Assembly (NCBI GenBank): GCA_902488555.1
Contig: CABTWT010000021.1
Span: 1 to 13,513 of the forward strand
Source: an uncultured Anaerococcus sp.
GTDB lineage: Bacteria; Bacillota_A; Clostridia; Tissierellales; Peptoniphilaceae
Direction of reading: 5' to 3'
DNA length: 13,513 nt
Part shown: one piece after another, positions 7,847 to 13,513 of the stretch
Position numbering within the stretch: the stretch's first letter is position 1
Layout: each line of letters begins with the position of its first letter
Translations under genes and position numbers: made by a program
Notes under the pieces: model-generated
What the model was told of the DNA's origin: nothing
Seen by the model: only the letters and a program-made list of their open reading frames with translations
Database searches by the model: none

Positions 7847-8363
7847 ATGCATAATTTTTTATTCTTGGAATTAAAATGCTTAAAACCAAGACATTTATAA
7901 TTGTATCGATTATCTGTTTTGGAATCCTTCTAAGTACATATATCCAATATGGGTTTTTAGAATATTGTTGTAGCCAAACAGAATCTAAAAATAACTTAAC
8001 TCCCAAAAATACAACAATAGCACTTAAAACAATTATCCATATAAGCTTTTTGTCATAGTCTTTCTTAAAAACATAGTAAGAAATGACTCCTGGCAAAAAT
8101 CCTGTCAAAAAAGCTGTAAAGGTAAAGCCTGGATGGAATATCCCATCTGGGTTTAAGAGCATTCCAACAATATCTGCTAGAGCTCCAGTTAGCCCACCAA
8201 GGGCAGGTCCATATATGATTCCTGATATCATAATAGGAGCATCTCCTATGCCGATTTTTTTGTTTACAGGAATTGTAATGGTAAAATACCTTCTTAATAC
8301 AACTGCTAGTGCTGCTAAAATTGCAATTTTGGTTAGCATATTAACCGTTAGTTTTTTATTCAA
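7845..8363 (-). CDS. folT: Folate-family ECF transporter S component (FolT-like)
   Basis: This is a small hydrophobic protein of 172 residues with about six membrane segments, the size and shape of an energy-coupling factor S component. It would bind its vitamin in the membrane and dock on the shared EcfA/EcfA'/EcfT module, which is not in this window. TM1 carries an AxxxA helix-packing motif (A14/A18) of the kind used for EcfT contact. Loops such as IGIGDAPIMISGIIYGP and GFTFTAFLTGFLPG are typical of the folate/QueT-like S-component group. Folate is assigned mainly because a THF riboswitch precedes the gene. The start is TTG at 8361-8363: AAAGGGG ends six bases before it, whereas the next in-frame ATG (codon 9) has no ribosome binding site and would remove part of the cytoplasmic N-terminus. 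It is transcribed alone, convergent with the nrd unit. Confidence 0.88.
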   Translation of the reverse strand: MNKKLTVNMLTKIAILAALAVVLRRYFTITIPVNKKIGIGDAPIMISGIIYGPALGGLTGALADIVGMLLNPDGIFHPGFTFTAFLTGFLPGVISYYVFKKDYDKKLIWIIVLSAIVVFLGVKLFLDSVWLQQYSKNPYWIYVLRRIPKQIIDTIINVLVLSILIPRIKNYA

Positions 8364-8377
8364 TTTTATCCCCTTTC

Positions 8378-8476
8378 TATCAGAGGCAGCGGTTGCGATA
8401 GAAAATCATAGCCTTAGCTTCGTCTAAGAACAACAACCCATTTCTTAGCACTTGATGCTTCCTATCTACTCTGATA
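8378..8476 (-). promoter_or_regulatory. THF (tetrahydrofolate) riboswitch, folT leader
   Basis: Read on the minus strand, this leader matches the THF riboswitch pattern. P1 is AUCAGAG (8475-8469) with CUCUGAU (8385-8379). It is followed by the conserved GAGUAGAU and ended by the conserved CCGCU segment. P2 is GAUAG (8466-8462) with CUAUC (8401-8397). P3 is CUAAGAA with UUCUUAG (8448-8442/8430-8424), and its loop contains AAUGGGUUG. The hallmark long-range pseudoknot forms between GGUUG (8438-8434) and CAACC (8395-8391), the same geometry as the GGGAUG/CAUCC pair in the Eubacterium siraeum aptamer. The conserved ACGAAGC is also present. The ribosome binding site AAAGGGG (8376-8370) is one base past P1 and no terminator follows, so control is probably translational: THF binding stabilises P1 and should limit folT translation. 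Confidence 0.92.
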
Positions 8477-8481
8477 ATTAT

Positions 8482-8490
8482 ATGATAACA
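8482..8490 (-). promoter_or_regulatory. Candidate extended -10 promoter for the folT leader
   Basis: On the minus strand, TGTTATCAT (8490-8482) reads as an extended -10 (TGn plus TATCAT). Transcription would start near 8475, exactly at the 5' strand of riboswitch P1. No good -35 hexamer is visible 16-18 bp upstream, which is tolerable for an extended -10 promoter. The placement relative to P1 is the main argument. Confidence 0.45.
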
Positions 8491-8524
8491 TATAAGAGAA
8501 ATAATTAATACATGGAAGGATAAA

Positions 8525-9133
8525 ATGTTAGATAAAAACTTTTTTAATAGGGATACATTAAGTGTTGCAAAAGATTTATTAGGCAAAATCATAGTAAGAA
8601 AAACTCATGGCCATATATATCAAGCAATGATAGTAGAAACAGAGGGATATTTAGGTATAGAAGATAGGGCTTGCCATACATTTGGAGAAAGAAAGACTGA
8701 AAGAAACAAAATAATGTATGAAGATGCTGGAACTATATATGTTTATCAAACTTATGGTATCCATTACTTGATGAATTTTGTAACAATGGATAAATCAAAT
8801 CCAGAAGCAGTGCTCATCAGAGCTGTTGAGCCAATCGAAGGAATTAATCAAATGAGTATCAATAGATTTGGAAAGAAGTACATAGATTTGAACAAATATC
8901 AAAAAAATAACCTAACTAATGGACCTGGAAAACTTACCAAAGCATTAGAAATAGATAAAAATTTAAATGGCAAGAATTTATTTGACCAGGAAATTTATCT
9001 AATAGATGGTAAAAATGATTTTGAGATAGAGACAGATGTAAGGATAGGAATAGATTATGCAAAAGAAGCTAAGGATTATCCATACAGATTTTACATCAAA
9101 GACAATCCATATGTTTCCAAATTTAAAAGATGA
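8525..9133 (+). CDS. mpg: 3-methyladenine DNA glycosylase, AAG/MPG family
   Basis: This is a monofunctional base-excision repair glycosylase of the AAG/MPG fold. It flips out and removes alkylated or deaminated purines (3-methyladenine, 7-methylguanine, hypoxanthine). The 202 residues are the usual bacterial length. Family motifs are present in order: DLLGKIIV, the active-site block VETEGYLG with catalytic Glu40 and intercalating Tyr42 (human E125, Y127), EDRACH with His51 (human H136), MYEDAGTIYVYQTYGIHYLMNF with the active-site Tyr and Asn, AVLIRAVEP and NGPGKLTKAL. All key residues look intact. The ATG start has GGAAGGA (8514-8520) four to five bases upstream. It is divergent from the folT leader, with about 49 bases between the riboswitch and this ATG. 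It is probably monocistronic, since a terminator overlaps its stop codon. Confidence 0.95.
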   Translation: MLDKNFFNRDTLSVAKDLLGKIIVRKTHGHIYQAMIVETEGYLGIEDRACHTFGERKTERNKIMYEDAGTIYVYQTYGIHYLMNFVTMDKSNPEAVLIRAVEPIEGINQMSINRFGKKYIDLNKYQKNNLTNGPGKLTKALEIDKNLNGKNLFDQEIYLIDGKNDFEIETDVRIGIDYAKEAKDYPYRFYIKDNPYVSKFKR

Positions 9134-9157
9134 GCCTAATTTAGCTCATCTATTTTT
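9128..9157 (+). terminator. Terminator shared by mpg and the convergent nitroreductase gene
   Basis: AGATGAGC (9128-9135) pairs with GCTCATCT (9144-9151) around an 8-base loop and is followed by TTTTT (9153-9157). The left arm contains the mpg stop (TGA 9131-9133), and the loop contains the stop of the minus-strand gene (TAG at 9138-9136). Both reading frames therefore end inside the hairpin. In the minus direction the hairpin is followed by only a short T-run, so termination that way would be weaker. Confidence 0.85.
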
Positions 9158-9900
9158 CTTATCTTGAAACCTTGATTTAAAAGTGTATCAAACATTTTTC
9201 CTCTATTTTTTATGACACTTCCTTGTTTTTTAGGGATTTGCTTGCTGAAGGAATCTGATCTACGATTAGCATCTCTCAAATCATAATATGTTGTCATTTC
9301 TTTGTCATAATCTTTAATCATTTCATTGTAGCTCTCATAAATTTTATAGGAATTTTCAAAAGTTTTTAACTTTATATCAAGTCTTGGCTTTAGTTGTGGT
9401 TCTTGGTTTGGTATACCAAAGGATAGTCCCACAGCAGGATAAGTAAGCTTTGGCAGGTCTAATAATTCTATAACTTTTTGGGTGTCATTGTGGATATTTC
9501 CAAAATAATTTGTCCCAAGTCCTAAACTTTCGGCTGCGACTGTGACGTTTTGGGCAGCAATAATTGAATCAGTCATAGCTTGTATAAATTTATCGAAACC
9601 TATCATTTCATCATTTTCTTGGCCATTTTCTTTGGCGATATTGTAATTTCTATATAGGTCTGCGACAAAAATCCATAGGTGTGGTGCACGGGCCATATAT
9701 TCTTGGTTGCCATTTTCTGCCAATTTATCTTTAATAGCTTGGTCACTTACATTGATTATAGAAAAAAATTGCATACCATTACTTGACGCAGATCTATTGG
9801 CAACTTCTAATAGCTTATTGATTAGACTATCATCTAATTATTCGTCCTTAAATTCTCTAATTGTCCTATGCTTTAATTGATTTTCAATACTTGTATTCAT
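9136..9900 (-). pseudogene. NfsA/NfrA-type flavin nitroreductase with an in-frame TAA at codon 21
   Basis: The product would be an FMN-dependent oxygen-insensitive NAD(P)H nitroreductase of about 254 residues, the normal size for the NfsA/NfrA group. The natural start is ATG at 9900-9898 with AGGAG (9910-9906) five bases before it, encoding MNTSIENQLKHRTIREFKDE. Codon 21 is then TAA (9840-9838), after which the frame continues without a break: LDDSLINKLLEVANRSASSNG, then MQFFSIINVSD. The block HRTIREF plus SASSNGMQF is the N-terminal FMN-binding and dimer part of the family. Downstream regions (LGLGTNYFGNIHND, LPKLTYPAVGLSFGIPNQEPQLKPRLD) are normal. Reinitiation at Met43 (9774) would lack that part and has no ribosome binding site. 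It is either a recent nonsense mutation (one base from AAA, GAA or CAA) or a base-call error in this draft assembly. Confidence 0.85.
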
Positions 9901-9927
9901 AATATCTCCTTATACTTATTTATACCT

Positions 9928-9949
9928 ATATACCCAGCTTATGGTATAT
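9928..9949. repeat. 7-bp inverted repeat in the divergent nitroreductase/helicase intergenic region
   Basis: ATATACC (9928-9934) and GGTATAT (9943-9949) form a perfect 7-bp dyad with an 8-base centre in the 67-base gap between two divergent genes. A further TATACC copy lies at 9921-9926. TATATT at 9945-9950 could be a -10 for the plus-strand helicase, and TATAAA (9924-9919) a -10 for the minus-strand nitroreductase; neither has a good -35. The position suits a regulator operator but the sequence is A/T-rich, so chance is possible. Confidence 0.35.
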
Positions 9950-9967
9950 TAAATTAAAGGTGATAAA

Positions 9968-12313
9968 ATGCTTGTAAAAATTTCAGTTAGAAATTTAATA
10001 GAATTTGTAATGAGATCTGGAGATATAGACAATAGATTCCGTGATAATGCTAGGTTGATCGAAGGAATTAAAGCCCATCAAAAAATACAGTCTTCCTATG
10101 GTAAGAATTACAAAAAGGAATTTTCTTTAAAAAATACTACAATTATAGATGATGTAGAGTTTAAAGTCGAAGGTAGGGCGGATGGCCTTATTAAGGATGG
10201 GAGTATTTATACTATCGACGAGATAAAATCAACCAGTAGAAATCTAGATGAAATTGATGATTCCTACAAATTACATTGGGCGCAAGCTATGTGCTACGCT
10301 TATTTCTATTGTTTAGATACTAATTTAGATAGTATATTTATTACTTTAACATATGTAAATATCGAAGATTACACTAGCAAAATTTTCAAAAAAGAATTTG
10401 ATTTTGAATCTTTAAAATCTTTTTACTATGATTTACTAGATTCATATTTGAATTTTTCAAAAATTTTGGCTAGTAACAAAGTTAAAAGAGATGATACTAT
10501 AAGAAATTTAGACTTTCCTTATAAAGATTATAGGAAGGGTCAAAGAAAGCTAGCTGTTGCAGTATATACTTCTATTATGAAAGAAGACAATCTGATTGTA
10601 GATGCCCCCACAGGAATTGGCAAGACTATATCAACAGTTTTTCCTTCTATAAAATCAATGGGAGAGAACCTTTCTGATAGAATATTTTACCTTACAAGCA
10701 AAAATACTCAGGCAAAAGAAGCAATGAAATCTATCAAAATCCTCAAAGATAAGGGAATGTTTATCAAAGCATTGACTATTACTTCCAAAGAAAAAATATG
10801 CCTAAATGATGAAGTGAAATGTAATCCTGTTGATTGCCCATTTGCTAAAGGACATTTCGATAGAGTAAACGATGCTCTTTTAGATATAATTTCAAAAGAA
10901 GAAATTATCGATTTTGATACTATCACTTCTTTTGCAGAAAAATATCGTGTTTGTCCATTCGAGTTTCAATTAGACATATCAAACTATGCAGATTTTATAG
11001 TTTGTGACTATAACTACGTATTTAATCCAACTGTATACCTTAGGAGATTTTTTGACGAAATTGTTGATAGATACATATTTTTGATAGACGAATCTCATAA
11101 CCTCCTAGAAAGAGCTAGAGACATGTATTCGTTTAGATTTACTGAGACTCGCTTTAAAATTCTTGTGGACAAATTGGATAAGAAAAAATATAAAAGTCTA
11201 AGAAAATACTTAAAACAGATTGTAGAAGAATTTAATAAACTTTATACTAAGTACGGTAAAAAATTGTTCTATTACCAGGAAAAACAAATAGATGATTTTG
11301 ATGATATATTTGCAAAACTATTAAAACCCTTACAAAAGTATTTGGTCGAAGATAGAGAAGATGAAAACTACGACGACTTATTAAATTTGTATTTTGATAT
11401 AAATAGGTATTTTAAAATAACTGATCACTACACAGAGGGATTCTATTCAATAATTGCCTATGATGAGATAAATGATGAAATTTACTTTGAAATAAAATGT
11501 ATCGATCCATCACAAGTCTTAAAAAACATATATAGTTTTGCAAAAACAACAGTGTTTTTCTCAGCAACCCTTTCACCAATGGATTATTTTATGAGGATGC
11601 TTGGAGCAAATGATGCTCTAAGGCTTAAGCTTGATATGCCATTTTCAAATGATAATTATTCTATATTTGCTAGAGAAATATCCACTAGATATAGGGATAG
11701 AAATTACAACGTGCCTATAGTTAGTGAGTCTATAAATGAATTTATTCATTCTAGAGAAGGTAATTATTTTATTTTTTTCCCATCATATTCGTATATGATG
11801 GATGTTTATGAAGATTATTCGTCAAGATATGATGATGAGATTTTACTTCAGGATAGGTTTATGAATGAAAAAGATGCTCATAAGTTTCTAGGAAAATTTG
11901 ACAAGGATACTAATAATACTGCTTTTGCAGTACTAGGAGGTATTTTTTCTGAGGGAGTAGATTTACTTGGAGATAGACTTATAGGTGCAATGGTAATTTC
12001 TGTTGGCATGCCAGGAGTTGGTTTTGAGAGAAATCTTATCAAAGAGCACTTTGACAAACAGGGCTTAAATGGATTTGACTATTCTTATACTTATCCTGGT
12101 ATAAATAAGGTTTTTCAGGCGGCAGGAAGAGTCATAAGAAGTGAAGATGATAGGGGAATAATTTATTTACTAGACGATAGATTTACTAGCTACAAATATA
12201 GAATGCTTTACCCTAAGCACTGGAGAAAAAAGGATATAAAAATTGTAAATGAATCCAGAGATTTTAGAAAAGAAATAAGTAGATTTTGGGAGACAGATAG
12301 TGAGAAAGAATAA
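9968..12313 (+). CDS. PD-(D/E)XK nuclease - Fe-S DinG/XPD-type helicase fusion
   Basis: A 781-residue DNA helicase of the Rad3/XPD/DinG superfamily 2 group with a nuclease domain at its N-terminus. The nuclease part (about 1-170) shows the RecB/Cas4-like pattern: GRAD with Asp72, DEIK with Glu85 and Lys87, and QAMCY with Gln106 and Tyr110. The helicase part has Walker A DAPTGIGKT (212-220). Four likely [4Fe-4S] cysteines follow (C278, C285, C290 in CPFAKG, C329 in VCPFEF), as in XPD and DinG. It also has Walker B/DEAH as DESH (374-377), SATLSP, VLGGIFSEGVDLLGDRL and the arginine-finger motif VI QAAGRVIR (717-724). Expected activity is 5'-3' unwinding of branched or damaged DNA with strand cleavage; the true substrate is unknown. 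It is not the exonuclease-fused DinG of Bacillus, whose N-terminus is DEDD-type. The ATG has AAAGGTG six bases upstream. It overlaps the next gene by 14 bases. Confidence 0.9.
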   Translation: MLVKISVRNLIEFVMRSGDIDNRFRDNARLIEGIKAHQKIQSSYGKNYKKEFSLKNTTIIDDVEFKVEGRADGLIKDGSIYTIDEIKSTSRNLDEIDDSYKLHWAQAMCYAYFYCLDTNLDSIFITLTYVNIEDYTSKIFKKEFDFESLKSFYYDLLDSYLNFSKILASNKVKRDDTIRNLDFPYKDYRKGQRKLAVAVYTSIMKEDNLIVDAPTGIGKTISTVFPSIKSMGENLSDRIFYLTSKNTQAKEAMKSIKILKDKGMFIKALTITSKEKICLNDEVKCNPVDCPFAKGHFDRVNDALLDIISKEEIIDFDTITSFAEKYRVCPFEFQLDISNYADFIVCDYNYVFNPTVYLRRFFDEIVDRYIFLIDESHNLLERARDMYSFRFTETRFKILVDKLDKKKYKSLRKYLKQIVEEFNKLYTKYGKKLFYYQEKQIDDFDDIFAKLLKPLQKYLVEDREDENYDDLLNLYFDINRYFKITDHYTEGFYSIIAYDEINDEIYFEIKCIDPSQVLKNIYSFAKTTVFFSATLSPMDYFMRMLGANDALRLKLDMPFSNDNYSIFAREISTRYRDRNYNVPIVSESINEFIHSREGNYFIFFPSYSYMMDVYEDYSSRYDDEILLQDRFMNEKDAHKFLGKFDKDTNNTAFAVLGGIFSEGVDLLGDRLIGAMVISVGMPGVGFERNLIKEHFDKQGLNGFDYSYTYPGINKVFQAAGRVIRSEDDRGIIYLLDDRFTSYKYRMLYPKHWRKKDIKIVNESRDFRKEISRFWETDSEKE

Positions 12314-13513
12314 GACATTTGAAGTAGATATATATGATATGAAATACCCTAATATTTCCATAGGGAAAACTATTGATGATCAGATAGTGGAATTTAAGGG
12401 TGGATTACTAGGACAAAAAGCAAAAATTAAAATTACCAGAAACAGAAATGGACATAAAAAGGGCAAATTTTTAGAATTAGTGGAAAATTCATATCTAGAA
12501 AATAATAAAAATTATTGCCCTAAGGCAGATATATGTGGTGGCTGTGCGTATCAAAAATTGGCCTATGAAACAGAGCTAATGTTAAAGCTTGACATGATTA
12601 AAAAGCTATTTGCTGATAATGATATCGACTATGATGGAGATATATCAATAAATAGAGCTGATGTAGTAAGTGGCTATAGGAATAAAATGGAATATACTTT
12701 TGGAGATAGCAAAAAAGGTGGAGAACTAGTCCTTGGACTTCATAGGCAAAATAGATTCTATGAAATAGTAGATACAGTTGATTGTAATATTGTAGATGAA
12801 GATTTCAATAAAATACGACAATCTGTACAGAAATATTTCAGAGATAGAAAAACTAGCTTTTATCACAAATCAACAAGAGAGGGGCTATTACGTCACCTAA
12901 TCATTAGAAAAGCTCTGAGAACTGGTCAAATAATGCTAGTCCTTGTCACAACAAGTGAAGATAGTTTTGATGAGATAAGAAAAAAATTATTTGTAAACTT
13001 CGTAAAAGATCTTGATTTACAAGGTGAGATAGTTTCTATCTTCCACGTAATCAATGATTCACCAGCAGATGCAGTAGTTGCTGAAAAAATCAACCTAATC
13101 TTTGGAAAAGATCATATAACAGAAGAGATGATGGGACTTAAATTTAATATATCACCATTTTCATTTTTCCAGCCAAATGTATTTACTGCAGAAAAGATTT
13201 ACAAAAAAGCATTTGAACTTGGAGAAATAGACCGAGATACAAATGTGTTAGACCTATACTCTGGTACAGGAACAATAACTCAAGTAATGGCAAAGGCTGC
13301 CAAAAAGTCTACAGGAATAGAAATAGTAGAAGAAGCAGTGGACAAGGCATATGAAAATGCAAAAATCAACGAAATAGAGAATATAGAGTTTCTATGTGGA
13401 GACGTTCTAGAAGAAATTGATCATATTAAAGGAGATTATGACCTAGTAATCTTAGATCCACCAAGAGTAGGAATAGCTTCAAATGCGCTAGAAAAAATTT
13501 TAAAATTAAATCC
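12300..13513 (+). CDS. RumA/RlmD-like RNA uracil-5-methyltransferase (3' truncated by window end)
   Basis: This SAM-dependent enzyme places a C5-methyl on uracil in 23S rRNA or tRNA (RumA/RlmC/RlmD/TrmA group). About 404 codons are visible. An N-terminal TRAM-like beta-barrel (about 1-60) is followed by the Fe-S cysteines C73, C79 and C82 (CPKADICGGC) and C162 (VDCN). The methyltransferase domain contains SPFSFFQPN, SAM motif I LDLYSGTGT (D318) and motif IV DPPRVG (386-391). The window stops just before the expected catalytic Cys block (SCNP type), so activity cannot be judged. The start is GTG at 12300: GGGAG (12288-12292) lies seven bases before it, and it overlaps the helicase end by 14 bases, implying co-transcription. 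A later in-frame ATG (12339) would cut the TRAM region. Which uracil is modified cannot be told from sequence. Confidence 0.92.
   Translation, partial: MRKNKTFEVDIYDMKYPNISIGKTIDDQIVEFKGGLLGQKAKIKITRNRNGHKKGKFLELVENSYLENNKNYCPKADICGGCAYQKLAYETELMLKLDMIKKLFADNDIDYDGDISINRADVVSGYRNKMEYTFGDSKKGGELVLGLHRQNRFYEIVDTVDCNIVDEDFNKIRQSVQKYFRDRKTSFYHKSTREGLLRHLIIRKALRTGQIMLVLVTTSEDSFDEIRKKLFVNFVKDLDLQGEIVSIFHVINDSPADAVVAEKINLIFGKDHITEEMMGLKFNISPFSFFQPNVFTAEKIYKKAFELGEIDRDTNVLDLYSGTGTITQVMAKAAKKSTGIEIVEEAVDKAYENAKINEIENIEFLCGDVLEEIDHIKGDYDLVILDPPRVGIASNALEKILKLN

Noticed and set aside
8083..8427. Plus-strand 114-codon reading frame
   Set aside because: It is antisense to folT and the riboswitch, has no ribosome binding site and encodes a low-complexity product. 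It is a shadow of the real gene.
8477..8482. Minus-strand TATAAT as the folT -10 element
   Set aside because: Initiation would fall near 8470, inside the 5' strand of riboswitch P1, and would destroy the aptamer. TATCAT at 8487-8482 puts the start at P1.
8380..8592. Minus-strand 70-codon reading frame before folT
   Set aside because: It overlaps the THF riboswitch and the mpg start. RNA structure and the mpg family match explain the sequence better.
9772..9774. Met43 as the genuine start of a shorter functional nitroreductase
   Set aside because: There is no ribosome binding site before it, while a strong one precedes the 9900 ATG. The skipped 42 codons encode the conserved FMN-binding start of the family.

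Overview
The window is low-GC, densely coded bacterial DNA. Shine-Dalgarno sites are strong (AGGAGG/GGAGG type) and A/T-ending codons dominate. An oxygen-sensitive class III ribonucleotide reductase, a folate ECF importer S-component under a THF riboswitch, and the overall protein style point to an anaerobic Bacillota member. My best guess is Tissierellia/Peptoniphilaceae (Anaerococcus-like); this is an inference from style, not a database match. The first 27 bases are not biological. They match the end of the Illumina P7 adapter plus a poly-A run, so the window begins at a draft contig end.

Layout. (1) 29-3103: the 3' part of a DnaJ/CbpA-type co-chaperone, then a full-length clpB disaggregase, closed by a strong terminator. 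(2) 3104-7846: a promoter carrying two tandem NrdR boxes drives nrdD-nrdG (class III RNR and its radical-SAM activase, ATGA overlap). No visible terminator separates these from lemA, a TPM-domain membrane protein gene and a nucleoside 2-deoxyribosyltransferase-family gene, and a terminator follows the last of these. This looks like one deoxynucleotide-supply transcript with an envelope lemA/tpm pair inside it. (3) 7845-8490, minus strand: a folT-like ECF S-component preceded by a well-formed THF riboswitch next to its ribosome binding site. (4) 8525-9133: an AAG/MPG-type 3-methyladenine DNA glycosylase, convergent with (5) 9136-9900, minus strand: an NfsA/NfrA-type nitroreductase interrupted by one in-frame TAA at codon 21. 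(6) 9968-end: a large protein joining a Cas4/RecB-like PD-(D/E)XK nuclease domain to an Fe-S DinG/XPD-type helicase. Its last codons overlap a GTG-started RumA/RlmD-like RNA uracil-5-methyltransferase gene that runs off the window.

Functional reading: protein quality control (DnaJ/ClpB), anaerobic dNTP synthesis and salvage (NrdDG, NDT) under NrdR, folate uptake under THF feedback, and DNA/RNA maintenance (MPG, nuclease-helicase, RumA-like). I found no tRNA, rRNA, CRISPR array, insertion sequence or prophage. No stretch above 300 bases lacks a gene. I see no wholly new system. The most useful observations are the adapter end, the NrdR operator-promoter, the THF riboswitch, the broken nitroreductase and the nuclease-helicase fusion.
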